A stretch of 64,000 bases of DNA from Cyanobacteriota bacterium (GTDB lineage: Bacteria; Cyanobacteriota; Cyanobacteriia; CACIAM-69d): the NCBI GenBank assembly GCA_022402445.1, contig JAKRSF010000013.1, forward strand, positions 124,001 through 188,000. Direction: 5' to 3'. This document shows positions 25,495-34,457 of the stretch, in pieces. The first letter of the stretch is position 1, and each line of letters starts with the position of its first letter. Both the position numbers and the translations under genes were made by a program. The notes beneath the pieces were generated by a model. That model saw only the letters and a list, made by a program, of their open reading frames with translations. It was not told the origin of the DNA and ran no database searches.

Positions 25495-25622
25495 TCCAGG
25501 GGCAGCAAGATACAATCAGAACCACCCCCAGCCCCGCCCAAACGGCCCTGGGGAACCTCTCCACCACCACCGCATCAACCCTTTTCGCCTTAGACCCCAT
25601 TCCACGGAGCCCCAGAAACCGC

Positions 25623-25934
25623 ATGTCAGAAGGTCTCGGTCGCTACATCGAAAAGACCCCCGGCATTCGCGGCGGTCGCCCCCGCATGGCCGGCACCCGC
25701 ATTACGATCGCGGACATCGCCCTGATGTACCTGCGGATGGGCCAATCCCTCGAAGAAATCGCGGGCAAATACGACCTGCCCCTCGCCGGTGTCTATGCGG
25801 CCATGGCCTACTATTACGATCGCCGGGACGAGATCGAAAAATCCATCCGCGAAGATCTCGCCTTCGTCGAAGGGTTCCAGCGCAGCAACACCTCCGCCCT
25901 CGCCGAAAAACTCAGTATGCTCCGGGGCGACTAG
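25623..25934 (+). CDS. DUF433 protein, putative antitoxin
   Basis: A 103-residue DUF433 protein: YIEKTPGIRGGRPRMAGTRITIADIALMYLRMGQSLEEIAGKYDLPLAGVYAAMAYYYDRRDEIE. The RITIADIAL ... SLEEIAGKY ... VYAAMAYY pattern is a small helix-turn-helix domain typical of VapB-like antitoxins in cyanobacteria. They usually precede a PIN-like DUF5615 toxin gene, which is found here 80 bases downstream on the same strand. Such antitoxins bind their own promoter and the toxin. The start is ATG with weak ribosome-site character. It is 128 bases behind radA and so probably has its own promoter. Confidence 0.9.
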   Translation: MSEGLGRYIEKTPGIRGGRPRMAGTRITIADIALMYLRMGQSLEEIAGKYDLPLAGVYAAMAYYYDRRDEIEKSIREDLAFVEGFQRSNTSALAEKLSMLRGD

Positions 25935-26014
25935 GGCATTTCGTATTCCCATTCCCCCATCTCGGTTCCCGTTGATCGCAGCGTTCTCTAGGCATTTTCT
26001 AGGACTGTTTTGTT

Positions 26015-26353
26015 GTGGCAAGTAAACGCATTGGCTATCACCTAGACGAGCATGTGGATCCGATCATTGCCCAGGCATTGGTCCACTACGGCATTCAGGT
26101 GGCAACGCCGACCGGGGTAGGTTTGCGAGCCCACGGAGACGCAGCCCAATTGATGGTGGCCTGTCAGCGGCAACTCGCGATCGTCACCCATGACGCCTCA
26201 TTCCTGCGCTTCACCCACGATCAAGGCATCCATTTCGGGATTATCTACTGTCCCCATACGGACCCCACCACCAGCGATCTCATCCGCAAATTAATTTTGA
26301 TTTATGAGGTGCTGTCCCCCGAGGAATTAATGGGGCGCGTCGAAATTGTTTAA
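26015..26353 (+). CDS. DUF5615 PIN-like protein, putative toxin
   Basis: A 112-residue PIN-like protein starting with GTG. The acidic residue expected at the start of the PIN active site is in YHLDEHVDPIIAQALVHYG, and the second in IVTHDASFLRF. DUF5615 proteins are a divergent PIN group proposed to be ribonuclease toxins paired with DUF433. The order antitoxin-toxin and the short gap to the preceding gene match. The longer spacing (80 bases, no overlap) is unusual for a tightly coupled pair. The later acidic residue is not obvious in my reading, so activity is not certain. Confidence 0.85.
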   Translation: MASKRIGYHLDEHVDPIIAQALVHYGIQVATPTGVGLRAHGDAAQLMVACQRQLAIVTHDASFLRFTHDQGIHFGIIYCPHTDPTTSDLIRKLILIYEVLSPEELMGRVEIV

Positions 26354-26402
26354 CCCTACTCAATAACCTGGCATTGTTCAATTTTGAGTTGGACCGATCA
26401 TC

Positions 26403-26837
26403 ATGAACGATCTCTTGGGAAAAGCCATAGCGAATGCTGCATCGCAAGTGTTTATGAAGCTTCTGACGGACGAAGAGCTTCATAAGCAGGTTGCGTTACG
26501 TGTAGAAGATCTTTATCACACATACCAAGTCAAGTCAGGGCAGGTAAATCTTCACTCCCAAGAGAAGGCTATTACAATTTCCCTAAAGACGTGTCTTCGT
26601 AAGGATCAGGAAAGTCAAGAAAAAGTTGCGGCCTTCGTGACGGGTCTATATCTCCAGCATCGGATCGAACGGGCGGCTCAGGTGGGTGGAAGCTTGCTTA
26701 AACGTTTTGGAAAAAGCTGGTTTCCGCATATCCAGGATCGAGAACTGAAGTTTGCATTGGAGGTGGATGCGGAATTGGAGATGTATTTACTGAAGCAAAT
26801 TAAGGCACAGGCCATAAATTTTCCAACAGAAAATTAG
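26403..26837 (+). CDS. Hypothetical protein, AT-rich, family not recognised
   Basis: A 144-residue protein beginning MNDLLGKAIANAASQVFMKLLTDEELHKQVALRVEDLYHTYQ. It is mostly helical by appearance, with many charged residues and no membrane segment. Its base and codon use (AAG, GAA, ATT, TTA) are far AT-richer than the neighbouring genes, which points to recent transfer. It directly follows the DUF433/DUF5615 pair, 49 bases downstream, and could be part of the same accessory cassette. I recognise no family. The frame is complete, with an ATG and plausible composition. Confidence 0.65.
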   Translation: MNDLLGKAIANAASQVFMKLLTDEELHKQVALRVEDLYHTYQVKSGQVNLHSQEKAITISLKTCLRKDQESQEKVAAFVTGLYLQHRIERAAQVGGSLLKRFGKSWFPHIQDRELKFALEVDAELEMYLLKQIKAQAINFPTEN

Positions 26838-26926
26838 AGATGCTCCATCATTCGTGGATTCGGGCGATCGCACCCCACCAGCGCATCAAGTGACGTCCCA
26901 GCCATCGAGTCAATTGCAGGTTTTGA

Positions 26927-27616
26927 TTAGCGATCGCCGATCGCCTTCCCATCCATAAACGGCGTTCCCCAGAAGCGCCAATTTTCCTTATTGAACGGCG
27001 ATCGCCAGCGTCGGATCAGCCATAGCTCCTGTTGGCGGCGACGTTTCGCATCGGGGAACGCCTCACCCCAAAAACTCACACTCACCGCCTGGGCCTGCCC
27101 CAATTCCTGATGGAGCGTGTAGTAATTGCGGTAATAGCGCTTGCAGTCGTGGGGACCGGCCCAGCGCGATCGCGCCCGCACCGCCTCGCCAATATAAAGA
27201 ATCAAACCCGCCGCCCGATCAATCACAAAATAAATCACCGGCGTACTCGGACTCGGATCCTCCGGCAACTCATAAAACTCGAACGGGTGGGCCGCCAAGG
27301 CCAGTGGATCAAAATGTAGCCCATCCGTCACGCCATCCCCAACGCCATCCACGGTGCGATTGCCCCCCCATAGGCCCCCCTGGGTCGGCAGCGGCGTATG
27401 GCGCACCTGCTCCTGAAAGCGATGGATCCGCCCCTTCCACAGATCCAGAGCCTGCGCCCCCATCTGCGGACGCCCCTGGATACGCGGCAGCGATCGCGCG
27501 ATCGCCCCAGACTGCCCCTCCCACAGATCCGGCTGATGGTAGGCAGGATCGCGCGATCGCCCCCCGAGGCCATCCCAATCCAGACCCAAATCCAAATCCC
27601 GTTGATTCCCCGTCAC
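26927..27616 (-). CDS. GIY-YIG-like nuclease-fold protein
   Basis: A 229-residue protein starting with GTG. The C-terminal half carries a GIY-YIG-like core: PVIYFVIDRAAGLILYIGEAVRARSRWAGPHDCKRYYRNYY, where YF-V and LYIGE take the place of the GIY and YIG motifs and the Arg follows. Then come RRRQQELWLIRRWRSPFNKENWRFWGTPF, with the Glu and Asn expected for metal binding and closure. Residues 1-120 are Trp/Gly/Asp-rich without recognised domain. Proteins of this kind are found singly in cyanobacterial genomes and have no known role. The frame has coding-like amino acid composition throughout. Confidence 0.75.
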   Translation of the reverse strand: MTGNQRDLDLGLDWDGLGGRSRDPAYHQPDLWEGQSGAIARSLPRIQGRPQMGAQALDLWKGRIHRFQEQVRHTPLPTQGGLWGGNRTVDGVGDGVTDGLHFDPLALAAHPFEFYELPEDPSPSTPVIYFVIDRAAGLILYIGEAVRARSRWAGPHDCKRYYRNYYTLHQELGQAQAVSVSFWGEAFPDAKRRRQQELWLIRRWRSPFNKENWRFWGTPFMDGKAIGDR

Positions 27617-28303
27617 CGTCGCCCCGGATTTGATTCAACCATTGCAGGCCGCCACTGTAGATCAAGCGCCCCCGCAGGGACAACCCCCCAAAAAACGAGA
27701 GGGCCAAACCAACGGTGGCTTGACCCTAGATCGCTCTTCGGTGAATTGACTGAAGACAGGAAAAATTCAAACAGTTTAGCTCAGACAGTCCGTTACAAAG
27801 TGAACTCATCAACCCGTAGCATTCTCAGAAGGTACCGCACCGTTCAGTCGAATCAGACTGCTTTATGCGTCGCGCCATCGAGTGTCTTACCTGATACTCC
27901 GAAATCTGCCTAATCGAGTTCCAAATCAACAACTGAACTGAAAACCCAGGCAAGGCTTCGGACGCGAACGGCCTAAATAAATTGGGTGGGGTGATCGGGG
28001 ATCCTGCCACGTTGGCTCGAAGTTGCAGGAGGCACGTCAACTTCTTGCCGATCCGGTTACGAGGTTCTAACTCCTCGTTCCGTGCCTTGATTTATAAGTT
28101 AGCACCCACAACCGGTTGGGGATCAGCGCGATCGCGGAAGTTTACGAACCTTGGCAGATTGTCATAAACCCCCGCGCGATCGTCACATTGGATGCAAGTT
28201 ATCCAACCAAAAGATGAATCAATCTATCGGACTCCAGCCGCTGTAGCAAGGGGCTTAAGCCCCTTGCTTGGGGGACTTTTGGGCGATTGCTAAAGACACG
28301 TCC
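27617..28303. other. Long intergenic region, no gene supported
   Basis: This 687-base stretch between the GIY-YIG gene and argC (both minus) is AT-richer than its surroundings. It holds the hairpin ACGAGG-TTCTAA-CTCCTCGT at about 28062-28081, which is not a tRNA T-arm because no acceptor or anticodon stem surrounds it. It also holds a perfect palindrome at 28245-28268. Short frames here have no family likeness. It may hold a degenerated gene or a small RNA, but nothing specific can be shown. Confidence 0.5.
28245..28268. repeat. Perfect palindromic repeat, copy 2 (CTTAAG-centred)
   Basis: CAAGGGGCTTAAGCCCCTTG at 28247-28266 extends by AG/CT to a perfect 24-base palindrome. It is the same element as the near-perfect copy at 5724-5743. 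No T-tract follows on either strand, so it is a dispersed repeat rather than a typical intrinsic terminator. Confidence 0.8.
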
Positions 28304-29362
28304 CTAGGGATAGAAGCCCATATTCGGTAAGCCCAGGGTTTCATCCCAACCCATCATGATATTGAGGCACTGCACCGCCTGCCCCGACTGGCCCTTCAGG
28401 AGGTTATCGATCGCGGACAGGACAATCACGCGATCGGTACGCTGATCCACCTCCACCGCCAGGTAACAGGCATTCGTCCCCACCGCCCACTTGGTTTGGG
28501 GCAGCGTCCCGCTCGGCAGCAGCCGCACCCAGGGGCTATTGCGATAGAAGGCGTTATAGATCGTCCGCAGATCGTCGCGCACCAGGCCCGGATCCCGCAT
28601 CGTGGCGTAGACCGTGGACAAAATGCCGCGCGGCATGGGCACCAAGTGGGGCGTGAACTGCACCCGCACCTCATGGCCCGCCAGGGCGCTGCACGTTTGC
28701 TCAATTTCCGGCGTGTGGCGGTGGCTAGCGACGCCATAGGCCGAAAAAGATCCCTCCGCCTCCGCCAGCAGCAGATTGGTTTTTGCTTGGCGACCGCCGC
28801 CGGAGGTGCCGGATTTGGCGTCAATAATCGTCGTTTCCGGGAAAATTAAACCCTGTTTCAGCAACGGCAGCAGGGCTAGCAAACTGGCGGTGGGGTAGCA
28901 GCCCGGGCAGCCAATGAGGGAGGCTTTGGCGATCGCGTCCCGGTGCAGTTCCGGCAAACCATAGACCGCCGTGGCCGCCACCTCCCCATCGCTGCGGCTT
29001 TTGCCGTACCACGCCTCATAGGTCGCCAAATCCTGGAAGCGATAGTCCGCCGACAGATCCAAGACCTTGCAGCCCTTCGCCAGCAGTTGCGGGGCCAGAT
29101 CGCAGGCGATGCCATTGGGCAGCCCCAGGAACACCACATCGCACAGATCGCCAATCAAATCCGGCTCGATGGGGGCAATGTCCGGCAGGGTGCGGTGGCC
29201 CAGGTGGGGATAGATGCTGCTGTAGGGCTTACCGGCGCTGCTGTCGCCCCCGAGGTAGGTCAGTTCCACATGGGGATGTTCCAGCAGCAGCCGCACCAAT
29301 TGAAGGCCCCCATAGCCTGAGGCTCCGACAATTCCGACTCTGACCGTTTCCGATGCGCTCAT
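28304..29362 (-). CDS. argC: N-acetyl-gamma-glutamyl-phosphate reductase
   Basis: A 352-residue NADP-dependent reductase, third step of arginine synthesis. The start is ATG at 29362, giving [34 protein letters not shown], the standard N-terminal Rossmann motif; the open frame upstream is not part of the protein. The catalytic Cys is in [16 protein letters not shown] and the catalytic His in [14 protein letters not shown]. The substrate region [15 protein letters not shown] is intact, and [45 protein letters not shown] closes the protein. It is divergent from ribBA across about 420 bases. Confidence 0.96.
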   Translation of the reverse strand: MSASETVRVGIVGASGYGGLQLVRLLLEHPHVELTYLGGDSSAGKPYSSIYPHLGHRTLPDIAPIEPDLIGDLCDVVFLGLPNGIACDLAPQLLAKGCKVLDLSADYRFQDLATYEAWYGKSRSDGEVAATAVYGLPELHRDAIAKASLIGCPGCYPTASLLALLPLLKQGLIFPETTIIDAKSGTSGGGRQAKTNLLLAEAEGSFSAYGVASHRHTPEIEQTCSALAGHEVRVQFTPHLVPMPRGILSTVYATMRDPGLVRDDLRTIYNAFYRNSPWVRLLPSGTLPQTKWAVGTNACYLAVEVDQRTDRVIVLSAIDNLLKGQSGQAVQCLNIMMGWDETLGLPNMGFYP

Positions 29363-29779
29363 GGGCTGCCCTCGTGCTCCGTTGTTGACCGTGGTGGGAT
29401 TGGACTGGTGGGTGGGATGGAAATGGGGATGGGACCGTGACGAGACTGGCCTGAAACCGGCCTGAAACCCGGATGAAATCGGGATGGGGCGGTTTGACCG
29501 CGCGATTGTTGGGAATGCTACCCGAAATTTCGCCTGCATTGTAGCGATTCCGGACCCTGGGGGCGATCGCGGCGACCCGTGGCGATCGCGGATACCAGAC
29601 GTTGACAGGATGCCACGGTTTCTGCATGGGGGGCGGCCCATGGCCTAGGCCCGCTGGATTGCAGGGGGGCCGTCGCCATCCGTCCGATCGCAAGTCCGAT
29701 AAGATGAAAGATGGTCCCTTAAAGAAAATTAACGGTGGCGTAATTCCCTGGGGCCTGCCGCTGAAGGTGCCCGCGAGAG
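29363..29779. other. Divergent argC-ribBA intergenic region
   Basis: No gene. I looked for an FMN (RFN) riboswitch ahead of ribBA and did not see its conserved core. A TTGACA word at about 29605-29610 on the plus strand and TAAGAT near 29699 lie too far apart to form one promoter. Confidence 0.5.
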
Positions 29780-31459
29780 ATGCCCGTGAACGCTGAATCC
29801 CAAACCCCGATCGCCTTTGAGTTTGATTCCATCGAGGCCGCGCTGGCGGATTTGCAGGTGGGGCGGCCCCTGGTGGTGGTGGATGACGAAAACCGCGAGA
29901 ACGAGGGGGACATTATCTACGCGGCCCAGTTCGTGACGGCGGACGCGGTGAATTTCATGGCGACGGAGGCGCGGGGGCTCATCTGTCTGGCGATGGAGGG
30001 CGATCGCCTCGATGCCCTGGAGTTGCCGCTGATGGTGACCCACAACACGGACAGTAACCAGACGGCCTTTACGGTGAGCATTGACGCGGGGCCGCAGTTG
30101 GGGGTGAGCACGGGCATTTCGGCGGACGATCGCGCCCGGACGATCCAGGCGGCCATTGATCCGAAGACCCGGCCCGAGGATTTGCGGCGACCGGGGCACA
30201 TTTTTCCAATTCGGGCGCGGGCGGGGGGCGTGCTGAAGCGGGCGGGCCACACGGAGGCGGCGGTGGATCTGGCGCGGCTGGCGGGGCTCTATCCGGCGGG
30301 GGTGATCTGCGAGATCCAAAACCCCGATGGATCCATGGCGCGCCTGGAGCAGTTGGTGGCCTATGCCCGCGATCGCGGCCTCAAGATCATTAGCATTGCC
30401 GATTTGATCAGCTATCGCCTCCAGCATGAACGGTTTATTAAGCGCGAGGCGGTCACCAAACTGCCCAGTGAATTCGGCCAGTTCATGGTCTACGGCTACC
30501 GCAATGACCTCGATGGCAATGAGCATGTGGCGATCGTCAAGGGGGATCCGGCGGATTTCCGCGATCGCCCCGTCCTGGTGCGAATGCACTCGGAATGTCT
30601 GACCGGCGACGCCCTCGGATCCCTGCGCTGCGACTGTCGAATGCAGCTCCAGGCGGCCCTCAAAACCATCGAAGCCGCCGGGGCCGGGGTGGTGGTCTAC
30701 CTGCGCCAAGAGGGGCGCGGCATTGGCCTAGTCAATAAACTCAAAGCCTATTCCCTGCAAGATTTGGGCCTTGATACGGTGGAAGCCAATGAGCGGCTCG
30801 GCTTTCCGGCGGATCTGCGGGATTACGGCGTCGGAGCCCAGATTTTGAACGATTTGGGGATCAAAAAGGTGAAACTCATCACCAATAACCCCCGCAAAAT
30901 CGCGGGCCTCAAGGGCTATGGCCTAGAGCTGGTCGATCGCGTGCCCCTGCTGATCGAAGCCAACTCCTTCAATGACGTTTACCTTTCCACCAAGGCCACC
31001 AAACTGGGCCATATGCTCCTGCAAACCTACCTGGTGACCGTGGGCATTACCTGGCGCGATCGCGCCGCCGTTGGCCAAGCCTACGATCGCCTCGAAGCCC
31101 TGCGAACCCTAGCGGCGGAGGAACATCTCCTGGTGCGCGAGGAGGCCCGCCCCTTCGCCAAGGCCCTCTTCGGCAACCCGGATTTGATCGTCCACCTGGG
31201 CTTTGATCAGGCCAACCTCACCATGGCCGGCTGGTATCGGGAACCGGGCCATCCGTACCTGCTGGCGGTGGGGGAAATCCTCGACGCGATCGCCAGCCGC
31301 ACCGACGTCGCCAGCCTAGAATTCCTCCTGGGGGAAGGCACCGACCCCCTCGCGGGCCTGCAACTCAAACTCGATCGCGCCCCCCATCCCCTCAGCGGCC
31401 CAGCCCCCTCCAACCTGCTGGGGGACGTGGAAGCCCAAGTTATCTACAGTTTCCGGTAG
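29780..31459 (+). CDS. ribBA: Bifunctional 3,4-dihydroxy-2-butanone-4-phosphate synthase / GTP cyclohydrolase II
   Basis: A 559-residue riboflavin-pathway enzyme. Residues about 10-210 are the DHBP synthase: VVDDENRENEGDIIYAAQ binds ribulose 5-phosphate and metal, THNTDSNQTAFTVSID and KRAGHTEAAVDLARLAG follow. Residues about 215-410 are GTP cyclohydrolase II, with the three zinc cysteines in HSECLTGDALGSLRCDC and the catalytic stretch RQEGRGIGLVNKLKAY. The last 140 residues (from TKATKLGHMLLQTYLVTVG) form an extension found in cyanobacterial RibBA and absent from plant and most bacterial forms; its role is not known. The enzyme supplies both branches of riboflavin synthesis. It is divergent from argC and followed by a 358-base gap before pnp. 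Confidence 0.96.
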   Translation: MPVNAESQTPIAFEFDSIEAALADLQVGRPLVVVDDENRENEGDIIYAAQFVTADAVNFMATEARGLICLAMEGDRLDALELPLMVTHNTDSNQTAFTVSIDAGPQLGVSTGISADDRARTIQAAIDPKTRPEDLRRPGHIFPIRARAGGVLKRAGHTEAAVDLARLAGLYPAGVICEIQNPDGSMARLEQLVAYARDRGLKIISIADLISYRLQHERFIKREAVTKLPSEFGQFMVYGYRNDLDGNEHVAIVKGDPADFRDRPVLVRMHSECLTGDALGSLRCDCRMQLQAALKTIEAAGAGVVVYLRQEGRGIGLVNKLKAYSLQDLGLDTVEANERLGFPADLRDYGVGAQILNDLGIKKVKLITNNPRKIAGLKGYGLELVDRVPLLIEANSFNDVYLSTKATKLGHMLLQTYLVTVGITWRDRAAVGQAYDRLEALRTLAAEEHLLVREEARPFAKALFGNPDLIVHLGFDQANLTMAGWYREPGHPYLLAVGEILDAIASRTDVASLEFLLGEGTDPLAGLQLKLDRAPHPLSGPAPSNLLGDVEAQVIYSFR

Positions 31460-31817
31460 GTTTTGCGCCCCCTTCCGAGGCCATTGTCCGCCCCCCCGTC
31501 GGCCCGCCGCTAACCGGAACTGGCCCTAAAAATACCCCCCCACCGGGCGATCCAAATAACGGCCCAAACAACGGAAGTTTTTGCGATCGCCCCAGGGCCA
31601 GTCCATCCCCCCAAAGGTCACCCCATTGGCCCCCCCAAAAAACCTCCCCCAAGGCCCCAAAACCGCCCCAAGTGCCCCATTGGCCGCCGCGATCGCCCCG
31701 GCCCGAAAGCCCCGCCCCGCCCCCCATTCACCCCTCACACCCCGGTAGAAAGCTCCGACAACGGTGTTAGGATGACCAAAGAACAAGAAAAGAGATAAAC
31801 AAAGGATCGCTGCATTC
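31460..31817. other. Intergenic region upstream of pnp
   Basis: The first 280 bases are a cytosine-rich stretch without a supported gene. Near the end, TAGGAT (31767-31772) is a plausible -10 box ahead of a purine-rich leader (about 31775-31805) and pnp. The leader could be a self-cleavage or PNPase autoregulation site, as in enterobacteria, but this is inference only. Confidence 0.45.
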
Positions 31818-33968
31818 ATGCAAGAAATCAACAAGTCAATATCCTTTGATGGTAGGGATATTCGACTGAAGATCGGGCTGCTCGCACCCCAGGCAGGGGG
31901 ATCAGTCCTGATCGAATCTGGAGAAACGGCAGTTCTCGTTACCTCCACCCGCTCTTCAGCGCGAGAAGGCATTGATTTTCTACCGCTGACTGTCGATTAC
32001 GAAGAACGCCTCTACGCCGCCGGACGCATCCCCGGCGGTTTCCTGCGCCGTGAGGGCCGCCCCCCCGAAAAGGCGATCCTCACCTCCCGCCTGATCGATC
32101 GCCCCATGCGGCCCCTGTTCCCCCAGTGGTTGCGGGATGACATTCAAATCGTCGCCACCACCGTCTCCCTCGATGAGCAGGTGCCGCCGGACATTTTGGC
32201 CGTCACCGGTGCCTCGATCGCGACGCTGCTGGCGCAGATCCCCTTTTGCGGCCCCATGGCGGCGGTGCGGGTGGGCCTGTTGGGCGACGACTTCATCATC
32301 AATCCCACCTACGCGGAAATTGAAGCGGGGGATTTAGATCTAGTCGTGGCCGGTTCCCCCGAGGGCATCGTCATGGTGGAAGCGGGGGCCAATGAGCTGC
32401 CGGAACAGGACATCATCGAGGCGATCGACTTTGGCTATGAGGCCGTCTGCGATCTGATCCAGGCCCAGCGGGAGCTGCTCCAGGAATTGGGCCTCGAACT
32501 GGTGACGGCGGAACCGCCCGTGACGGATTCCACCCTCGAGGATTTCATCCGTGCTAAGGCGGAAACGGAAATTCGCGGCATTTTGGCCCAGTTTGAGCTC
32601 GGTAAAACCAAGCGCGATGCGGCCCTCGATGACCTGCGCGATCGCGTGGCCACCGAACTCAATGACCTGGCGGAAGATGACCCCGTGCGCGTCGCCGCCC
32701 AGGCCGACACCAAAGCCCTCGGCAAAGTGTTTAAGGGCATCACCAAACACCTGATGCGCCGCCAGATTGTCGAGGACGGCGTGCGGGTCGATGGCCGCAA
32801 ACTGGATGAGGTGCGCCCCATCTCCTGCCGCGCTGGCGTCCTGCCCGCTCGGGTCCATGGCAGCGGCCTGTTCCAGCGGGGGCTCACCCAGGTGATGTCC
32901 GTCGTCACCCTCGGCACCCCCGGCGATGCCCAGGAAATGGACGATCTGCACCCGGACAGCAGCAAGCGCTATCTGCACCACTACAACTTCCCCCCCTATT
33001 CCGTTGGGGAAACGCGGCCCATGCGATCGCCCGGTCGTCGGGAAATTGGCCACGGGGCGTTGGCGGAGCGGGCCTTGGTGCCGGTGCTGCCCCCGGTTGA
33101 AGAATTCCCCTACGTGCTGCGGGTGGTGTCCGAGGTGCTGTCGTCCGACGGTTCCACCTCCATGGGCTCCGTTTGCGGCTCCACCCTGTCGCTGATGGAT
33201 GCGGGGGTGCCCATCAGCAAGCCCGTCAGCGGCGCGGCCATGGGGCTGATCAAAGAGGGCGATGAGGTGCGCGTCCTGACGGATATCCAGGGCCTTGAGG
33301 ATTTCCTCGGGGACATGGACTTTAAAGTCGCGGGCACCGCCGATGGCATCACCGCCCTGCAAATGGACATGAAAATCCAGGGGTTGCCGATCGCGACGAT
33401 CGCCGATGCGGTACGCCAAGCGGGTCCGGCCCGTCAACACATCCTCTCGAAAATGCTCGAGGCGATCGCGGAGCCCCGGCCCAAGCTCTCGGACTATGCC
33501 CCCCGTCTGCTGTCCATGAGCATCGATCAAGACCAGATCGGTCTGGTGATTGGTCCCGGCGGCAAAACCATCAAGGGCATCACCGAAGCCACGGGGGCCA
33601 AGGTGGACATCGAGTCCGATGGCCGCGTGACCATTTCCGCCCTCGACGGGGCCGCCGCCGAACGGGCCATGAAGATGATCGCCGACATGACCCGCAAAAT
33701 CTCGGCGGGCGATGTCTATTGCGGTAAGGTCACCCGCGTGATTCCCATCGGGGCCTTCGTTGAATTCCTGCCCGGTAAGGAGGGCATGATCCACATTTCC
33801 CAACTGGCGGACTACCGGGTGGGCAAGGTGGAGGACGAGGTGAATGTGGGGGATGAGGTGGTGATCAAGGTGCGCGAGATCGATGGGCGCGGCCGCATCA
33901 ACCTCACCCGTCTGGGCATCGAACCGGAGGTGGCGGAGGCGGCCCGTCAGGCGGCGGCGGCGGAGTAG
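31818..33968 (+). CDS. pnp: Polyribonucleotide nucleotidyltransferase (PNPase)
   Basis: A 716-residue phosphorolytic 3'-5' exoribonuclease, which in cyanobacteria also adds heteropolymeric tails to RNA. It holds two RNase PH domains: residues about 10-140 ([42 protein letters not shown]) and about 300-520 ([34 protein letters not shown] and [28 protein letters not shown]). A helical linker lies between them. The KH domain is [29 protein letters not shown], and the S1 domain is [34 protein letters not shown]. Catalytic [21 protein letters not shown] is intact. A strong intrinsic terminator follows at 34084-34125. Confidence 0.97.
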   Translation: MQEINKSISFDGRDIRLKIGLLAPQAGGSVLIESGETAVLVTSTRSSAREGIDFLPLTVDYEERLYAAGRIPGGFLRREGRPPEKAILTSRLIDRPMRPLFPQWLRDDIQIVATTVSLDEQVPPDILAVTGASIATLLAQIPFCGPMAAVRVGLLGDDFIINPTYAEIEAGDLDLVVAGSPEGIVMVEAGANELPEQDIIEAIDFGYEAVCDLIQAQRELLQELGLELVTAEPPVTDSTLEDFIRAKAETEIRGILAQFELGKTKRDAALDDLRDRVATELNDLAEDDPVRVAAQADTKALGKVFKGITKHLMRRQIVEDGVRVDGRKLDEVRPISCRAGVLPARVHGSGLFQRGLTQVMSVVTLGTPGDAQEMDDLHPDSSKRYLHHYNFPPYSVGETRPMRSPGRREIGHGALAERALVPVLPPVEEFPYVLRVVSEVLSSDGSTSMGSVCGSTLSLMDAGVPISKPVSGAAMGLIKEGDEVRVLTDIQGLEDFLGDMDFKVAGTADGITALQMDMKIQGLPIATIADAVRQAGPARQHILSKMLEAIAEPRPKLSDYAPRLLSMSIDQDQIGLVIGPGGKTIKGITEATGAKVDIESDGRVTISALDGAAAERAMKMIADMTRKISAGDVYCGKVTRVIPIGAFVEFLPGKEGMIHISQLADYRVGKVEDEVNVGDEVVIKVREIDGRGRINLTRLGIEPEVAEAARQAAAAE

Positions 33969-34457
33969 GTCGCTGTGTCGTTCATGGCCAGCCGTGGTGT
34001 GCCCCTAGGGATTCCCCTGGCTGGCTGGATGGCCCCTAGATAAAACTCCCTAGGTGGCCTGCCCATAGTTTGAATAGCCCTGGCGCGATCGCGGTCTAGT
34101 TATCTAGAGGCGATCGCGTTTTTTTAGGAATGATTGGGCATTCTTAAAGGAATGACTTTTTTAAAGAACAGATGAAGCGCCCCCAGGGGCACTATATAAA
34201 TTCTTCATAAACTGTCTGATTTAAGTAGATTTTGAACGCCGAAACCGTTGCAGTTTAAAGATTCCGTGGACCAGGGGAAATCCTATAGACAGGTCCGGAC
34301 GGGGCCGTTACTGTAGAGATTAAGGAAGGAAAGAAACCTAATAAACCAGACTTCTTTCCCCGTTCTTTCGCTACTGAGATGGCCTAACCGCGATCGCGTA
34401 GCCCCTGGGTGCTCCCCCTCCGATTCTCCACTCGACTTACTCCCCATCCCCCAAACC
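33969..34457. other. Intergenic region between pnp and the PEP-CTERM gene
   Basis: Holds the pnp terminator and then an AT-rich stretch (34130-34400) with TATAAA words around 34195, probably the promoter area of the PEP-CTERM gene. No further gene is supported. Confidence 0.5.
34084..34125 (+). terminator. Intrinsic terminator of pnp, built from two HIP1 sites
   Basis: CGCGATCGC (34084-34092) pairs with GCGATCGCG (34110-34118); inside it CTAG pairs with CTAG around a TTAT loop. Seven T follow (34119-34125). Two copies of the HIP1 octamer thus form the terminator stem. Confidence 0.88.

Noticed and set aside
28062-28081. Possible tRNA T-arm (GGTTCTAACTCC)
   Set aside because: Loop length is wrong and there is no acceptor, D- or anticodon arm around it.
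29363-29779. FMN riboswitch ahead of ribBA
   Set aside because: The conserved RFN core is not visible in the 420 bases upstream.
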